Shown: one piece after another, positions 10,684 to 20,623 of the stretch
Layout: each line of letters starts with the position of its first letter
Numbering within the stretch: the first letter of the stretch is position 1
Origin: Dactylis glomerata
Lineage: Eukaryota; Streptophyta; Magnoliopsida; Poales; Poaceae
NCBI GenBank assembly: GCA_007115705.1
Contig: QXEO01000411.1
Span: 2,542,001 to 2,606,000 of the forward strand
Direction: 5' to 3'
DNA: 64,000 bases
Notes under the pieces: model-generated
The model's database searches: none
Told to the model about the DNA's origin: nothing
What the model saw: only the letters and a program-made list of their open reading frames with translations
Made by a program: the position numbers and the translations under genes

Positions 10684-10767
10684 CGGGGCGAATCCGATCA
10701 GGAAGAAGTGCATCTGCGAGAACGGGATCAGGTTGACCGCCAGGTTCTAGAGGTCCGAGCTGAGCTG
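10684..10767 (-). pseudogene. beta-tubulin exon fragment
   Basis: On the minus strand 28 codons read QLSSDL*NLAVNLIPF followed by SQMHFFLIGFAP. Plant beta-tubulin has a very similar stretch near residues 245-275 (a QLNSDL, LAVNLIPF, HFF, VGFAP pattern). The similarity stops abruptly on both sides. An in-frame TAG (10747-10749) and several substitutions show it is a relic. A captured or stranded gene fragment is the simplest reading; this is family knowledge applied by eye without an alignment search. Confidence 0.65.
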
Positions 10768-12780
10768 CCTCCTTCCAGAAATTTCTTTCAGTAAACTGCG
10801 TCACCTAGACTTCTACAACTGCTATTACGAATGATATGCCATCTTCAGTTGAGATCTCAAATTACAATCAAACAGTTGGAGATCGCTAATCTTAGCTAAA
10901 AGTACTACGATCCAACAAGCAAAACCAATTGGCGCCAGGCAAGTCATTTTCATGAGCAACACACTATTGTAGTTCTATCCAATCAGGAGGACAATAGGAA
11001 TATAGAAATAATAGGAAATTGATTTCCACTGGTCATACTTAATGTGTCTGATGTGTATGCAACTGAGTAGAATGTCAAATGCAGCACAAGAAGAACCTGT
11101 GGCGGCGAGGACAGGGCAGGCGGTGGCAGCAGCAAAGGAAGACTACGCCGGCATGGAGGCGGTGGTCGTGAGCCGACCGAGCGCCGCGTCGGCCGGACAC
11201 GACGGCACGACCTTCACAGGCCTTCTCCCGAGCACTGTCGCGACATGGCTGCTCCGACCAATAATTCTCCCGCTCCTGCCGAAGGTGACTAGCTCCATCC
11301 ATGGGAGTGGAGCAGATCTAGCCAATTTGAACCGCTGGGAATAGGAACATAGCAGGAAACCATGACATCCATGGAGGATGCGGAGTAGTGGAGATGACGA
11401 AAGCAGAGAAAGGGAAATTTTTTAGGGGAGCCTAGGGGCGGTTTGGGGTAACATGGTGATGCACATGAGCGAGAGCAGAATTTTTTATTTCCTTTTGATG
11501 TTGCTAGCCCACGTAGCACAAATTTGGAACGTGTTTATCTCTGAAAAAAATTTGGAAGAGGATGGGAGTTTGACGTTGATGTCAAATATCACTGATGTCG
11601 CAAATTCAATATTTTTTTTTTGCAAATTCTGGCAGCTGTAATTTAAAAATTATGCCACATCAGTGCACTTTTTTAAAAAAAGCTTAAGGATGTTAATATG
11701 TTTTATTATTAGTGTAGAAATATTCTATGTGCAGAAGAATAATTACTCTGTCCTAGCGGTTCAAATCGGATGTTACCTAATCACCCCACCGACGAAACTT
11801 GTTGTTGTCGGGAGATTAGACGTATAGGTTAGTAGAGCCGATAGCCCCGCATTTTAGTCATTTTATCAGTGTTCTTAATTGTTTCTATATAACTTGATGC
11901 ACCTTTGATGGTTTATTCACATAGTGCAAAAGATATGTACAAATTTAGATATCATTTTAATAAAATGACTTACAGATTTAATCATATAAAATATGGACAC
12001 GTCTACATATCGCGCGTGCGATACCTGGTAGGCTTCATCGCACACTTAAAAAGGAAATATTTGGTCGAGCCAGATAATGTCCGGGAACATAGCAAGGCGC
12101 TCGATGGACATCACAAACCCCGCACACCACCAACACCTCACCGCCCGGAGACCCGCATCCACCGTGTGCCGCCGGAAGGGTCCCAATCCCAAGTCCTGCC
12201 CCGACCTCTTGCAGACAACCAAGTACTCAACCGACCGGCCGGAGCTCGCCTTGGAGAGAGCCCACACTCCTGCCCCGATCTCCTCCCGCTCCCAATCGAT
12301 TTTGAAAGGGCAGCCGGCGGAGCGCTGTTCAAGGATGCTGTGCAGGGGTAGATGATGTGGAGGCCATGGCTAGGGGCCTCCAGTGTATGCTGCTTGGAGA
12401 GGAGGGCCGTGGTCGTTAGAGGCAGGTCGAGCAAGGTGTCGACGAGGTCGACAGCGACAGCGAGCGGCGCTCGATGCGGGCATGAGCACGACTAGGGACA
12501 GTCGGACAGAGGACGAACGAGTGGGAAAGTACCACCGCCAAAGAACGAGAGGCTCAGCTAGAGGACGTACAGGTCTAGATGCGAGAATTCTAAGCAAATT
12601 GAGGAAGTAGAGGGTGTTGCAGATTGGGGATTTTGCTTGTTTCTTTGGTCACGTTTGGAGAAACAGGCTGACAGGTGGGCTGCACCTTAAGGCCTACAAC
12701 GGTCTAAGCATTGTGGCATTATTCTTGACCTGCTACCTCTTTGCTAGAGTAATCGTTGTGGCCAAGTATTGATGTGGATC
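10768..12780. other. unassigned sequence with gene-like GC-rich patches
   Basis: Open frames occur at 11042-11344 (plus), 12046-12267 (minus) and 12138-12434 (minus), in GC-rich islands at about 11080-11330 and 12100-12560. They are separated by AT-rich sequence. None matches a domain I recognise. The alternation resembles the mosaic interior of a gene-capturing Helitron or Pack-MULE, but I cannot define boundaries. Confidence 0.35.
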
Positions 12781-12789
12781 AAAGGAATA

Positions 12790-13129
12790 AACATCGGAGA
12801 TACCTAGCGTAGTTGCTTAAATTTCCTTCTAAAAAGTTGCCTAATTTTTCCACTTTAATGCATGCAGATGCATAGAAATTTACTTAATTTTCCTTCTAGT
12901 TTTTTGCTTAATTTTAAAATGAGAGCAACAAAGTTGGGTGGATGACTCGACCGGCATGGGTGATGGTGTGGCGATAATTTCAAAACGCAACACCAACTAC
13001 GATAAAATTAAGGGACCATGGAGGCGGCATGAAATGTGAGATGTGCTGATACCTAGGACTCTTGATGCGGGCCTCGTGCGTGACAAGGGATATGATCCTA
13101 TGCTAGACAGCGTCGCAGCAGTTTTCTAT
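12790..13129. other. AT-rich stretch with short direct repeats, no gene
   Basis: Around 12808-12910 the phrases TTGCTTAA, TTTCCTTCTA and TTACTTAATTTTCC recur at irregular distances. No coding potential is visible up to the tandem array that starts near 13130. Confidence 0.4.
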
Positions 13130-13815
13130 GGATGTTGTGAAGTTTTTCTACAACAGCTCTGAAGTTGCTTAACCTCACACTAAAGTTTCCTACGGGTGAT
13201 GTGAAGTTGCATATAGCTAGACCGAAGTTTGCATGTCGATGATGTGAAGCTGCCTACCGCTACAACAAAGTTCCTTGCCGTTGATGTGAAGTTGTATGTA
13301 GGTGTTGTGAAGCTGCCTACCTCTACTATAAAGTTGTCTACTACTACATTAAAATCACATGTTGTGCTACAAAGTTGCATACCCCTACATGAAAGTTTGT
13401 ATGTTGATGCCATGAAATTGGCTCCGCTATACCGAAGTTTTCCTGGCGGTGTTGTGAAGCTACCTATCGCTACTCTAAAATTGTCTATTCCTACATTAAA
13501 GTTGCATGTGAGTGCTATGAAGTTGCCTACCACTACACTGAGTTTGTGTACCGGTGCCATCAAGTTGTCTCCGAAGTTTTCCTGCCGGTGTTGTGAAGCT
13601 ACCTACCGCTACACCAAAAATCTCTACCGATTTTGTGAAGTTGCCTAGAATTGCAATAATATTGCCTACCGCTACACTAAATTTGCTAGTGTGCTACTAA
13701 GTTGCTTTTAGTTAGTTTTGGAAGTTGCTTAGCAATATTTTAAAGACTTCTACCAATACCCAATACGGCGAAGTAGTTGCCTATTAATGTCATAAAGTTT
13801 CCTACCATCTACTAA
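13130..13815 (+). repeat. degenerate tandem array of about 21-bp units
   Basis: About thirty imperfect units with the core GAAGTTGCCTACCGCTACA, spaced mostly 19-24 bp apart. Variants read AAAGTTGC, GAAGCTGCC or AAAGTTTCC. The array keeps long open frames on both strands (13180-13563 minus, 13229-13648 plus) merely because the unit is close to 21 bp and stop-poor, so I do not call these genes. A short block of the same family occurs in the opposite orientation at about 18995-19095. Confidence 0.75.
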
Positions 13816-15033
13816 TATGTGCCACACCCGCCGGATTCAAGGTTATCCCACTGTGGGAGCAGATGGTTGGATAAATTCCCAGCGTGTCTTTCCTTATGAG
13901 CTCTGGACTTCCTTGTGAGAGCCACAGAATTACTAACGCATCTCGAGACTTTCGAGAGGGCCACTCTGCATTCTCAGTAAAACATGGGAGGCAATTTCAT
14001 AAAATTTATGCGTAATTTTTTAAATTTATATCTACACAGCTCCTGGAGCAAATTATAACTACAATATTCTGCTTAGGCAACAAACAGCTATCTTTTAGCA
14101 ACTATGACATGATTTCAGGGAAACTAATCGGCATCATCGGACAAGTAACCACGTGTTCTTGATGAAAGAGAAGGGGAAATAACAGTCTAAAAAGTGGACA
14201 CACGCGCTGTCGTCTTTGTCTCTCTCACAAGGAGATTATCTCAGAAAATCAATGCAGTGTGTAGCTTTTTTGCTCCGACTGCTCCAGGCTTGATCTCCAT
14301 GGCCTTTCCTCTCTGCCGGCGAGGCAAGCACATTCCCCATTTGCCAGTCCATCTCCATCTACGGCCTTGGCCACCACCGAAACAGCCGCCTGTGGGCACT
14401 CCTCGTTCCCGACGTAGTTGCTACTCAGGCCGCTTTCGGCGGAACCCCCTGGAGTCTCCGGCTGAGACAAGGTGTGCACAACCCGTCCAGCGAGCAAGAC
14501 CACACCGGAGCGGAGCCAGTCAGTCCCCTGCCAACGACACGGCATGCGGCAATGCTCCATCCATCGGCAAGGTCTGACAAATGGTGGGGGGACGAAGGCT
14601 CGGGAGCCCCGTCCAGCAGCGGCGGGATGCGCAATCCAGCTGCAACAGAGGAACCACGACGCCGGCGTCGGCGCGTTGTATCAGGCTCATCGGCAAGCGA
14701 GGAAGTAGGCGATGCAGGGGAGGGGAGGAGCGGGCAACTGCGCTGAGCCGCGCGTTGCAGGAAGTTCAGGGATGCGCCGGCAAGCAGGGGCGTCGGCGGA
14801 CTGCAGGGTAGCGGCGCGGGAGAGGGAACCCCATGGCCGGACGAGATGTTTGCAGTGAAGGAGAACGAAAGGGAGTTTCAGGGCGCTGGCCTATGCTCAA
14901 CTTTCCGAATAGCGCAGCTGCGCTCTTATCCACTCCATCGCGCGGGATCGCGTGGTCGTGCAGCGTGCGACAAAGACGTCGAAATATCGCAGCTGCGTTG
15001 TTAAGCATTTAGGATATAATATTGTCAATTGTT
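13816..15033. other. interior upstream of a Helitron-type 3' end, gene-like but unassigned
   Basis: 13816-14190 is AT-rich with no gene. 14250-14900 is GC-rich with several overlapping open frames (for example 14194-14577 plus, 14249-14560 minus), none recognised. The segment ends at the Helitron-like terminus at 15034-15063 and may be its interior. A possible start lies near 13828 (A, then TCTACTAATATG), but it could equally be a repeat-array unit. Confidence 0.35.
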
Positions 15034-15063
15034 GTCAGTAGCAACGCACTGGCTTTGTGCTAG
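15034..15063 (+). mobile_element. Helitron-type 3' terminus (plus orientation)
   Basis: GTCAGT (15034-15039) pairs with ACTGGC (15048-15053), including one G-T wobble, around the loop AGCAACGC. A 6-nt spacer follows, then CTAG (15060-15063) and host T. The layout of stem, short spacer, CTAG and T is the Helitron 3' signature; the mismatch suggests an old element. The 5' end is not identified, so the extent to the left is unknown. Confidence 0.55.
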
Positions 15064-15510
15064 TACTTAATAAAACCGTTTGTTCCTTGTGTCGTTCCTT
15101 TGTACAAAAAAGCCTGGTCTAAGCCTTTGTACGTCGTGGTCGAACGTCCGATTTTTCGTATGTGCCGTTTTGTACGGATCGGCCAGCTAATAGATAGTAT
15201 TTACCAAAACAATGGACTCTCGTACTGTGTTATGAACGGAAAACAACACATCTTAGCTTATACATAATGGGCTGAACCTTCGCGTATAGAGATCAGATCC
15301 TAATCTATTATGACATGCACCTCAATCCCGAGAACTGTTATACTCCCTGCCACCGTCGGCCTAGAGCTCCATACTGCCGTCAGTTCCACCTCCGCCTACC
15401 CCTCCCCCTCCTTGCTTTGTTGCCCTCCGTTCGAGTTGTCGCCATTGAATCATTCGATTTGATTGGAGTTTTGATTGTAGTATATAAGGTAACATGATGG
15501 TGCGATCCAG
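15064..15510. other. unassigned intergenic stretch
   Basis: AT-rich to about 15340, then a pyrimidine-rich, CCT-repeated segment (15380-15420) that could be the 5' UTR of the gene candidate at 15511. There are no transposon termini inside. Confidence 0.35.
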
Positions 15511-15911
15511 ATGAGTCATCGTCGTGGCCGAGAGCGATGGCGGCCAAAAGACAGCAGCGATCCATGCGCCAAACTGGTCCAACTCCCAATCGACGCTATG
15601 CATAGAGCCATTGGCTGCCTGCCCGTTGGAGACGACCGTCTCCACGCCGGCGCTGACGGTGCCGCAACAGACCCCATGGTGTACATTGCGCTCCTAAATG
15701 AGAAGGTCTTCAACTTCCCGGGCGCAAAGCCCACGCATCCATCCCGCTGCTCTTCCAGGTACATGCAAGGGCTAATTGTTTGCCAACTTATACTTTACTC
15801 AAACTGCATCAGCTTTGCTCACTTCTTCTACAATTATGTATGTTTTTTTTTATAAGCTTAGCTTTCTGACCTTGGAATTGCAGCTTACTAGATCTGGTTA
15901 CGCAAAGCTAG
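15511..15911 (+). CDS. hypothetical two-exon gene (or captured gene fragment)
   Basis: Candidate exon 1 is 15511-15758 (ATG, then SHRRGRERWRPKD, and later PMVYIALLNEKVFNFPGAKP). It ends in CCAG followed by the donor GTACAT. A 125-bp T-rich intron ends TTGCAG at 15883. Exon 2 (15884-15911) continues in phase for nine codons to TAG, giving 92 residues. Upstream lies a CT-rich leader. I do not recognise the protein. The codon-like GC bias of exon 1 and good splice sites argue for a real or recently real gene. Position between two Helitron-like 3' ends also allows a captured fragment. The splicing model is inference. Confidence 0.3.
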
Positions 15912-15990
15912 ACGACAACACGATAATGATTACTAGACCATCACTGTCGTTTTGTTTAGCACTGTGCAGATCTGAGGGTTTTCTATCTTA

Positions 15991-16015
15991 CTAGGAAGAA
16001 AGGCGCGGCGGCACG
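15991..16015 (-). mobile_element. Helitron 3' terminus (minus orientation)
   Basis: Read on the minus strand the sequence is a 9-bp stem GGCGCGGCG / CGCCGCGCC with a 3-nt loop (plus coordinates 16002-16022), a short spacer, CTAG (15994 to 15991) and host T (plus A at 15990). This is a strong Helitron 3' end. The element must extend to the right, with its TC 5' end at an unidentified position, possibly as far as the CACTA start at 19720. It would then contain the DUF223-like exon in the same (minus) orientation. Confidence 0.7.
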
Positions 16016-16203
16016 CCGCGCCCATAGAATGATAGTAAGGTGAAAAGTAAGACATGGTAGTACGAAAAAGGTAAGCTCAAAACATATAAGTAACAATGTT
16101 TATGATCTACCACCGCGCCCATAGGATGAGAATAAGGTGAAAAGTAAAGGAGGGTAGTATGAAAAAAGAAAGCTTGAAACATATAAGTAGCAATGTCTGC
16201 TGG
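16016..16203 (-). repeat. 97-bp tandem duplication beside the Helitron terminus
   Basis: Two copies, 16016-16112 and 16113-about 16203, each start CCGCGCCCATAG and continue with AAGGTGAAAAGTAA and CATATAAGTA. They differ at about 15 positions. The duplicated unit includes one arm of the terminal hairpin, so the end of the element was itself partly duplicated. Confidence 0.75.
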
Positions 16204-16437
16204 CAAAGCAACTATATTTTGTAACTAAGAGCACTACCTAGCGCACTTCCAAACCCTTACAGATTGTACAACACAAGTGCACACACAGGAGCAAATTTCA
16301 AACTTTTCATCCTAGAATCTCACGATCAAGTAGTGAAGTTATGCCCGAGTATTTCTTGCAGTTCTACATGTTTCCATTGGGGTATGCTTGTTTCTAGCAT
16401 TCTGTACACGGTAGATACCAGCAGCCATCCTCACTGA
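16204..16437. other. short interval without a gene
   Basis: AT-rich sequence between the duplicated Helitron end and the DUF223-like exon. On the minus strand it would be 3' UTR or downstream sequence of that gene. Confidence 0.35.
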
Positions 16438-16728
16438 TCAGCTCGGTGAATAAAATCCTTCGTTCAGTTCAAATGCTTTAGATGTATCCATCATGATGAA
16501 TCGTTCAAATGTGTAGATGAATCCTTCTTTCAGTTCTTTAAATTGGTCTATAAAATTGTTAGGTGTAGAGCCTTCCAGGGTTCCTCCCTGCAACAGTGAG
16601 CTGCAATTAGTACTGAAAATGTAAACTGAGGTATAAGTGTTGTGTGTAGTATGTACCACACGATCTACCATGACTAAATTTAGATCATATATAATTTTCC
16701 CAGTCAATATCTGTCTCTGTTTTCCCAA
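16438..16728 (-). pseudogene. DUF223/RPA-like OB-fold exon(s)
   Basis: The minus strand reads GKIIYDLNLVMVDRV, a possible 69-bp intron (GTACAT ... TTGCAG, 16656-16588), then GGTLEGSTPNNFIDQFKELK and EGFIYTFERF to a stop at 16438. The pattern DLxLVMVD, GGTLEGSxPxxxxxxF, LKEGxIYxFxxF is typical of plant DUF223 OB-fold proteins related to replication protein A subunit 1, a class also carried by plant Helitrons. A possible upstream exon piece (RWDLNDPARYW, about 17580-17610, minus) fits the missing N-terminal part of the domain. The intron length is divisible by three, so read-through stays open. No full-length protein can be assembled, hence pseudogene. Single-strand DNA binding would be the family role. 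Confidence 0.5.
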
Positions 16729-18714
16729 ATTAATTCAGCGAAAATGCACAAGAAGCCCACATAGAGGTGTCTACTTTGACACATATTTGAGCAAGGTTGT
16801 TTGAATTTCTGGCTTGGTTTAACAAAGATAAGCCAGTGACGAAGATAAAAGGTAGTATAGACCGATCATAATACGGTGAAATTAAATAATAGTAAGTATG
16901 AAAAGGAAATTTGACAGATATAAATTGCCGACTAACCTAACAAATTCTGGTCAAGCACTGAAGTTCAGTTGCTCGACAACTGATTATATATATATCAGAG
17001 TCTGATATCTTACACTGAACATGGTTCAGTTTAGTCTTATGTTTGGCGTAGACTTTATGCAGTAAAGCATGTATTAAAAATTAATTCAAATAGTGGCAGT
17101 TCTAAAAGTATGTTCCTATCTAGCAATAGGGGTAGAAGGCAAGTCTTTTTTTTTTCTATTTCAGAGATATGCACATTAATAATTATCGAACCCTGGTGAA
17201 AATGGATCTTTCATTTCTTTCACTGTGTGATTACAAATGAGAATACATGTTGAAAAGATAGAAAGATAAAGGAGGATTGAAGATACACAAAGATTTTGCC
17301 GCGTTTCACCAAAAGATAGAAAAAAATTCATTACCTTCTAACTGGTATAACTAATCACAATCTGAAATCTGGAATAGTATAGACCAAAGAAGAGAAATCA
17401 CTCTATGGTTTCTCGACAAATCGCAACCTGGAATCACAAAATAGTATAAGTAATCACAATCTGGAATTGCATAGACCAAAGAAGAGAAATCACTCTGGTT
17501 TCTCGACAAATTATGCTATAGGCAGCAAGTAATTTCCTACCAAAGACAAAGCTCATCCAATACCTTGCTGGATCATTAAGATCCCATCGTGTTCCTCAAA
17601 TTACCATGGTAATGCAGTAAATTAACACAACAATGTTATTATTCATCTTTCCCATTCCTAAATTAGATTGTATATGTTTATCAGTCCTTCATTCAAGATG
17701 GCAAGAAAAATATACATATAAATTTTGTTCTGTAAAGCCTATCACAATTGAATAAGCTCACCTTTCCTTGGTGGATTCTAACATAAGCCCAATTATTCAG
17801 CCACAAAAATGAATGGATGCATTCCCTGAATAGTAGTACTGGTATCGATGGTAGAAGAATAATGACCTTTTTAGATCGAGAGACAATACATGTAGTATTA
17901 AGAAGACACAAATAATCTAAACCAATAATCAATCTACAATCTGATCTTTACACAAAAGAAGCCTTGAACTGTCATCCTGGACAAATATGAAGTGATTAAA
18001 TATATTCTATCATGTCCTAGAGATTAGTTGCCAAACAGAGAACAGTCTGTCCACCTGATTTTAAAGAAAGCTTCTGTATGGAACCTGAAACATCACGAAT
18101 AGAAGAGAATCATTTTTAATACTGGGAACAACCTCTCAAACTTCTAACATACACAACTTAAATCGAATGCAATTCACATCATTTTGTACCAGTCAGATTA
18201 CAAAAAGGATCATTCTTGTTAACAAACAAATGATGGAAAACAATCAGATGATTCTGAGACAGAAGTTGCTAGTTCTATGTATGAATACCAGAGCAAGCAA
18301 AATTAAAATAGTTGATACTGAACTGCTAAGAGAAGTTACAAAAGATCAAAATAAATGAAGTGTCCGTAATGACAGCAACTTCTATTTACCAGATGAATGT
18401 GTTGTGCTCCAGCGTGCACTGCCACTTCGGCAAAGCTCCACCCCAAACCAAGTTTTCCGTTTGGGTGCCATGTAGTTTACACTACAGCAGTCGAGAACTG
18501 AAAGAAACTGAAGAACACCAGCAGAGATACTCCAAACTTGGTTCTGTGCCCGGCACTGCTGTGGGATTGAAACAACAAACCTGCCTGTTCAAAAACCTGT
18601 CAGTTCAATCAAAGGAAAAATTGTGTTGTGGTGAATTGGTTATCTCTACTTAACAGAACTTAAAAGGGAAAATAAAAGAGGGAGAGAGAAGACCATGAGG
18701 TAAAGGAGACAATG
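16729..18714 (-). other. AT-rich, intron-like interval
   Basis: About 2 kb at low GC with no convincing coding sequence except the RWDLNDPARYW stretch near 17590 (minus). Short repeated phrases (AATCACTCTNTGGTTTCTCGACAAA at about 17396 and 17488) show a local duplication. It could be introns of a minus-strand gene running from 18852 to 16438. Confidence 0.35.
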
Positions 18715-18852
18715 TCACCAGGCCGTTGGAGTGGTTGCTAGACTGAACGCAACGCTTGGCCCCTCAAGGGAGCGGAGCTCGTGCGGCGGCCACGCCAGGC
18801 GGCGGAGCAAATGGGGTGGCCGTCGGGGCGCGCACACCTCACCCACCGCCAT
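18715..18852 (-). CDS. candidate first exon of a minus-strand gene
   Basis: An ATG at 18852 opens 45 codons (MAVGEVCAPRRPPHLLRRLA ...) in a GC-rich patch. It ends ACGGCC followed by TGGTGACA, which is either TGG-TGA stop or a splice donor (CTG/GTGACA). Upstream on this strand is more GC-rich sequence and then the inverted repeat block. It may be the 5' exon of the DUF223-like gene, but the product is not recognised. Weakly supported. Confidence 0.25.
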   Translation of the reverse strand: MAVGEVCAPRRPPHLLRRLAWPPHELRSLEGPSVAFSLATTPTAW

Positions 18853-18994
18853 TTGATGGCCGGGCGTGGCCACCACCGCTGGTGCCGGCGACGGCAACGG
18901 CCGGGAAGGAAGATCAAGGAGGATTTTTAGGCTAGGGTTCAGGGGCCTCCGGAGCCGCTCGCACAAGCGGCCCGAGAGGGGAGGGGTAAGTGTT

Positions 18995-19095
18995 GGAAGG
19001 GGATCTATATGCAACTTCATAACAATGGTAGGCAACTTCACTACAACGACATGCAATATCATTACAACGATACACAATTTCGCAACTTTGGTTCA
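18995..19095 (-). repeat. inverted short block of the 21-bp repeat family
   Basis: The minus strand carries GAAGTTGCCTACCATTG, GAAGTTGCATATAG and TTGCATGTCGTTGTAG, units of the same family as the array at 13130-13815, where GAAGTTGCATATAG also occurs at 13203. The two arrays point towards each other across 5.2 kb. Confidence 0.6.
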
Positions 19096-19180
19096 CTTGT
19101 AACATGAAAGAGAGGGGTCCCACATGTAAGAAACAAGGTACTTGCCCGATTGTGTTAGCGTCTAGCCTAAAATCACATAA

Positions 19181-19371
19181 GGCCTTGTTTGGTACTAGAG
19201 TTTTGGTGGGGATTGGTGGGGATAATCTCCTAGAGTATTGTGTGAAACCCCCACCTTCACCTAATCCCCACAAAACCCCATCCATAATCCACTGGGTAGA
19301 GGTAGAGTATTGGGGATTATCCCCACCAATCCCCACCAATCCCCACCAAAACTCTAGTACCAAACAAGGCC
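19181..19371. mobile_element. Tourist/PIF-Harbinger-type MITE
   Basis: 191 bp with terminal inverted repeats starting GGCCTTGTTTGGTACTAGAG and identical for at least 43 bp, flanked by TAA on both sides (19178-19180 and 19372-19374). TAA is the usual 3-bp target duplication of Tourist-like MITEs. The right arm has one extra GGGGATTGGT unit. No coding capacity; it could fold into a near-perfect hairpin if transcribed. The perfect termini indicate a recent insertion. Confidence 0.92.
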
Positions 19372-19582
19372 TAATAGTTGCTCAAAAATGCTAGGGAAGG
19401 TGCCATATGTAAATTCCATCGTTATCATTGCAACTCACTATAACCTTCACCATGAAAATAGCAATGGATCAACGAAGTTAGACATAAATTATCAATCAGA
19501 ACCAAGCATGTCTCTCACAGTCTAAAAGGTACTGACATGGATCCTCCAAGGTACATCATTTGCTTTGATTTTCTCATCTCTG

Positions 19583-19710
19583 TCATATGTTGTTCTCAGA
19601 GAGCATAAGTGACAGAAACTCATCTTCAAGCCTGCTACCTCTCAACTCATTCTATCTTGGTGCTGATAGCTGATCAACAACACCAAAAATACCAGATGCC
19701 TCTTGCAATG
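19583..19710 (-). pseudogene. unidentified conserved-looking coding fragment
   Basis: The minus strand reads ALQEASGIFGVVDQLSAPR, a TAG, then NELRGSRLEDEFLSLMLSEN, NI and TGA. The composition looks like real protein with one amber codon. I do not recognise it. It ends next to the CACTA insertion site, which may have cut off its upstream part. Confidence 0.3.
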
Positions 19711-19748
19711 CTGACGGTACACTAGTAGGAAAGCCCTTATAGATGGGA

Positions 19749-20085
19749 TGCAATTCTGTGGCGCACCAGCTAGTAGTGCGCCACAGAAATAATATCTGTG
19801 GCGCACCAAACTATGTGCGCCACAAAAATATATCATTTCTGTGGTGCACCAAAAGAACATGCGCCACAGAAATAGGGTGGGACCCATGCCCTGCCAGTCC
19901 CAATCATTGGTTCCTCTATTTCTGTGGCGCATCACGGCCAGTGCGCCACAGAATTAGAGCATTCTGTGGCGCACCAAGACCAGTGCGCCACAGAATGCAG
20001 TAATTCTGTGGCGCACTGGCCCTGGTGCGCCACAGAAAGAAGTCATTCTGTGGCACACTGGTGTTGGTGCGCCACAGAATTAGCT
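19749..20085. repeat. CACTA subterminal inverted repeats (seven hairpins)
   Basis: Seven consecutive units each pair TTCTGTGGCGCACC with GGTGCGCCACAGAA-like sequence over a short loop. They start at about 19751, 19796, 19838, 19919, 19964, 20002 and 20046. Such subterminal repeats bind the transposase accessory protein (TnpA in En/Spm). The paired layout would fold into a chain of stem-loops. Confidence 0.85.
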
Positions 20086-20623
20086 CGTCCCACCTAGAAA
20101 AGTGCCAACCTCCCACCTAGCTACCACACTCCCAAGCCATTCATCTTCCTATCCACCATCTAGATCTAGCTCATCCCCCCTTCCCTCTCATCCCATTTTG
20201 GCCATACTTTTCACTTTCTTTGGTACTTATTGCACTTACTTTGGTTGATACATAATTGGTGGTGAGGAGAAGCCTCTCCATACTCTCTCCTCCTCTCCAA
20301 CTCATCGATCGCGGTCTCGTCTCGGTATCGAATCTACAAGGTGAGTATTTGGAGGGGACATGCATATGCATGTCGATCTTGTGTATGGATGATTGTTGCA
20401 CGTGAAGCGCTTGTGTGTGTGCCGGTGTGGTGCATGGATGTTTGTCGAGACGTTGATTCATTTCCGTTTCGGCAAATTTTTGCACTACCCATACGTCCTA
20501 CCTTTAGGAGAGGTCATGCCGAATTTTTCCGCTCTATGTAAACCTTTAGGAGAGGTCCATGCATGTGTGTGCATGTGTTGCGGTTCTAATTTTCTGCTCT
20601 ATGTATACCATTGGCAGACAACC
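20086..20623 (+). other. CACTA leader upstream of the transposase gene
   Basis: No coding domain. About 20453-20530 (GTTGATTCATTTCCGTTTCG onwards, then AGAGGTCATGCCGAATTTTT) resembles 26423-26523, the segment just before the second CACTA gene. It probably holds the promoter and 5' UTR, with an intron possible. Confidence 0.5.

Noticed and set aside
10344..10804. Overlapping frames on both strands as a gene
   Set aside because: Apart from the 84-bp tubulin relic no domain is seen, and the frames conflict with one another.
13180..13648. Long frames on both strands in the 21-bp repeat array
   Set aside because: The repeat unit is near a multiple of three and lacks stops, so open frames are automatic.
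13828..13840. TCTACTAATATG after A as the 5' end of the Helitron ending at 15063
   Set aside because: It could be one more variant unit of the adjacent repeat array; without another copy the boundary cannot be set.
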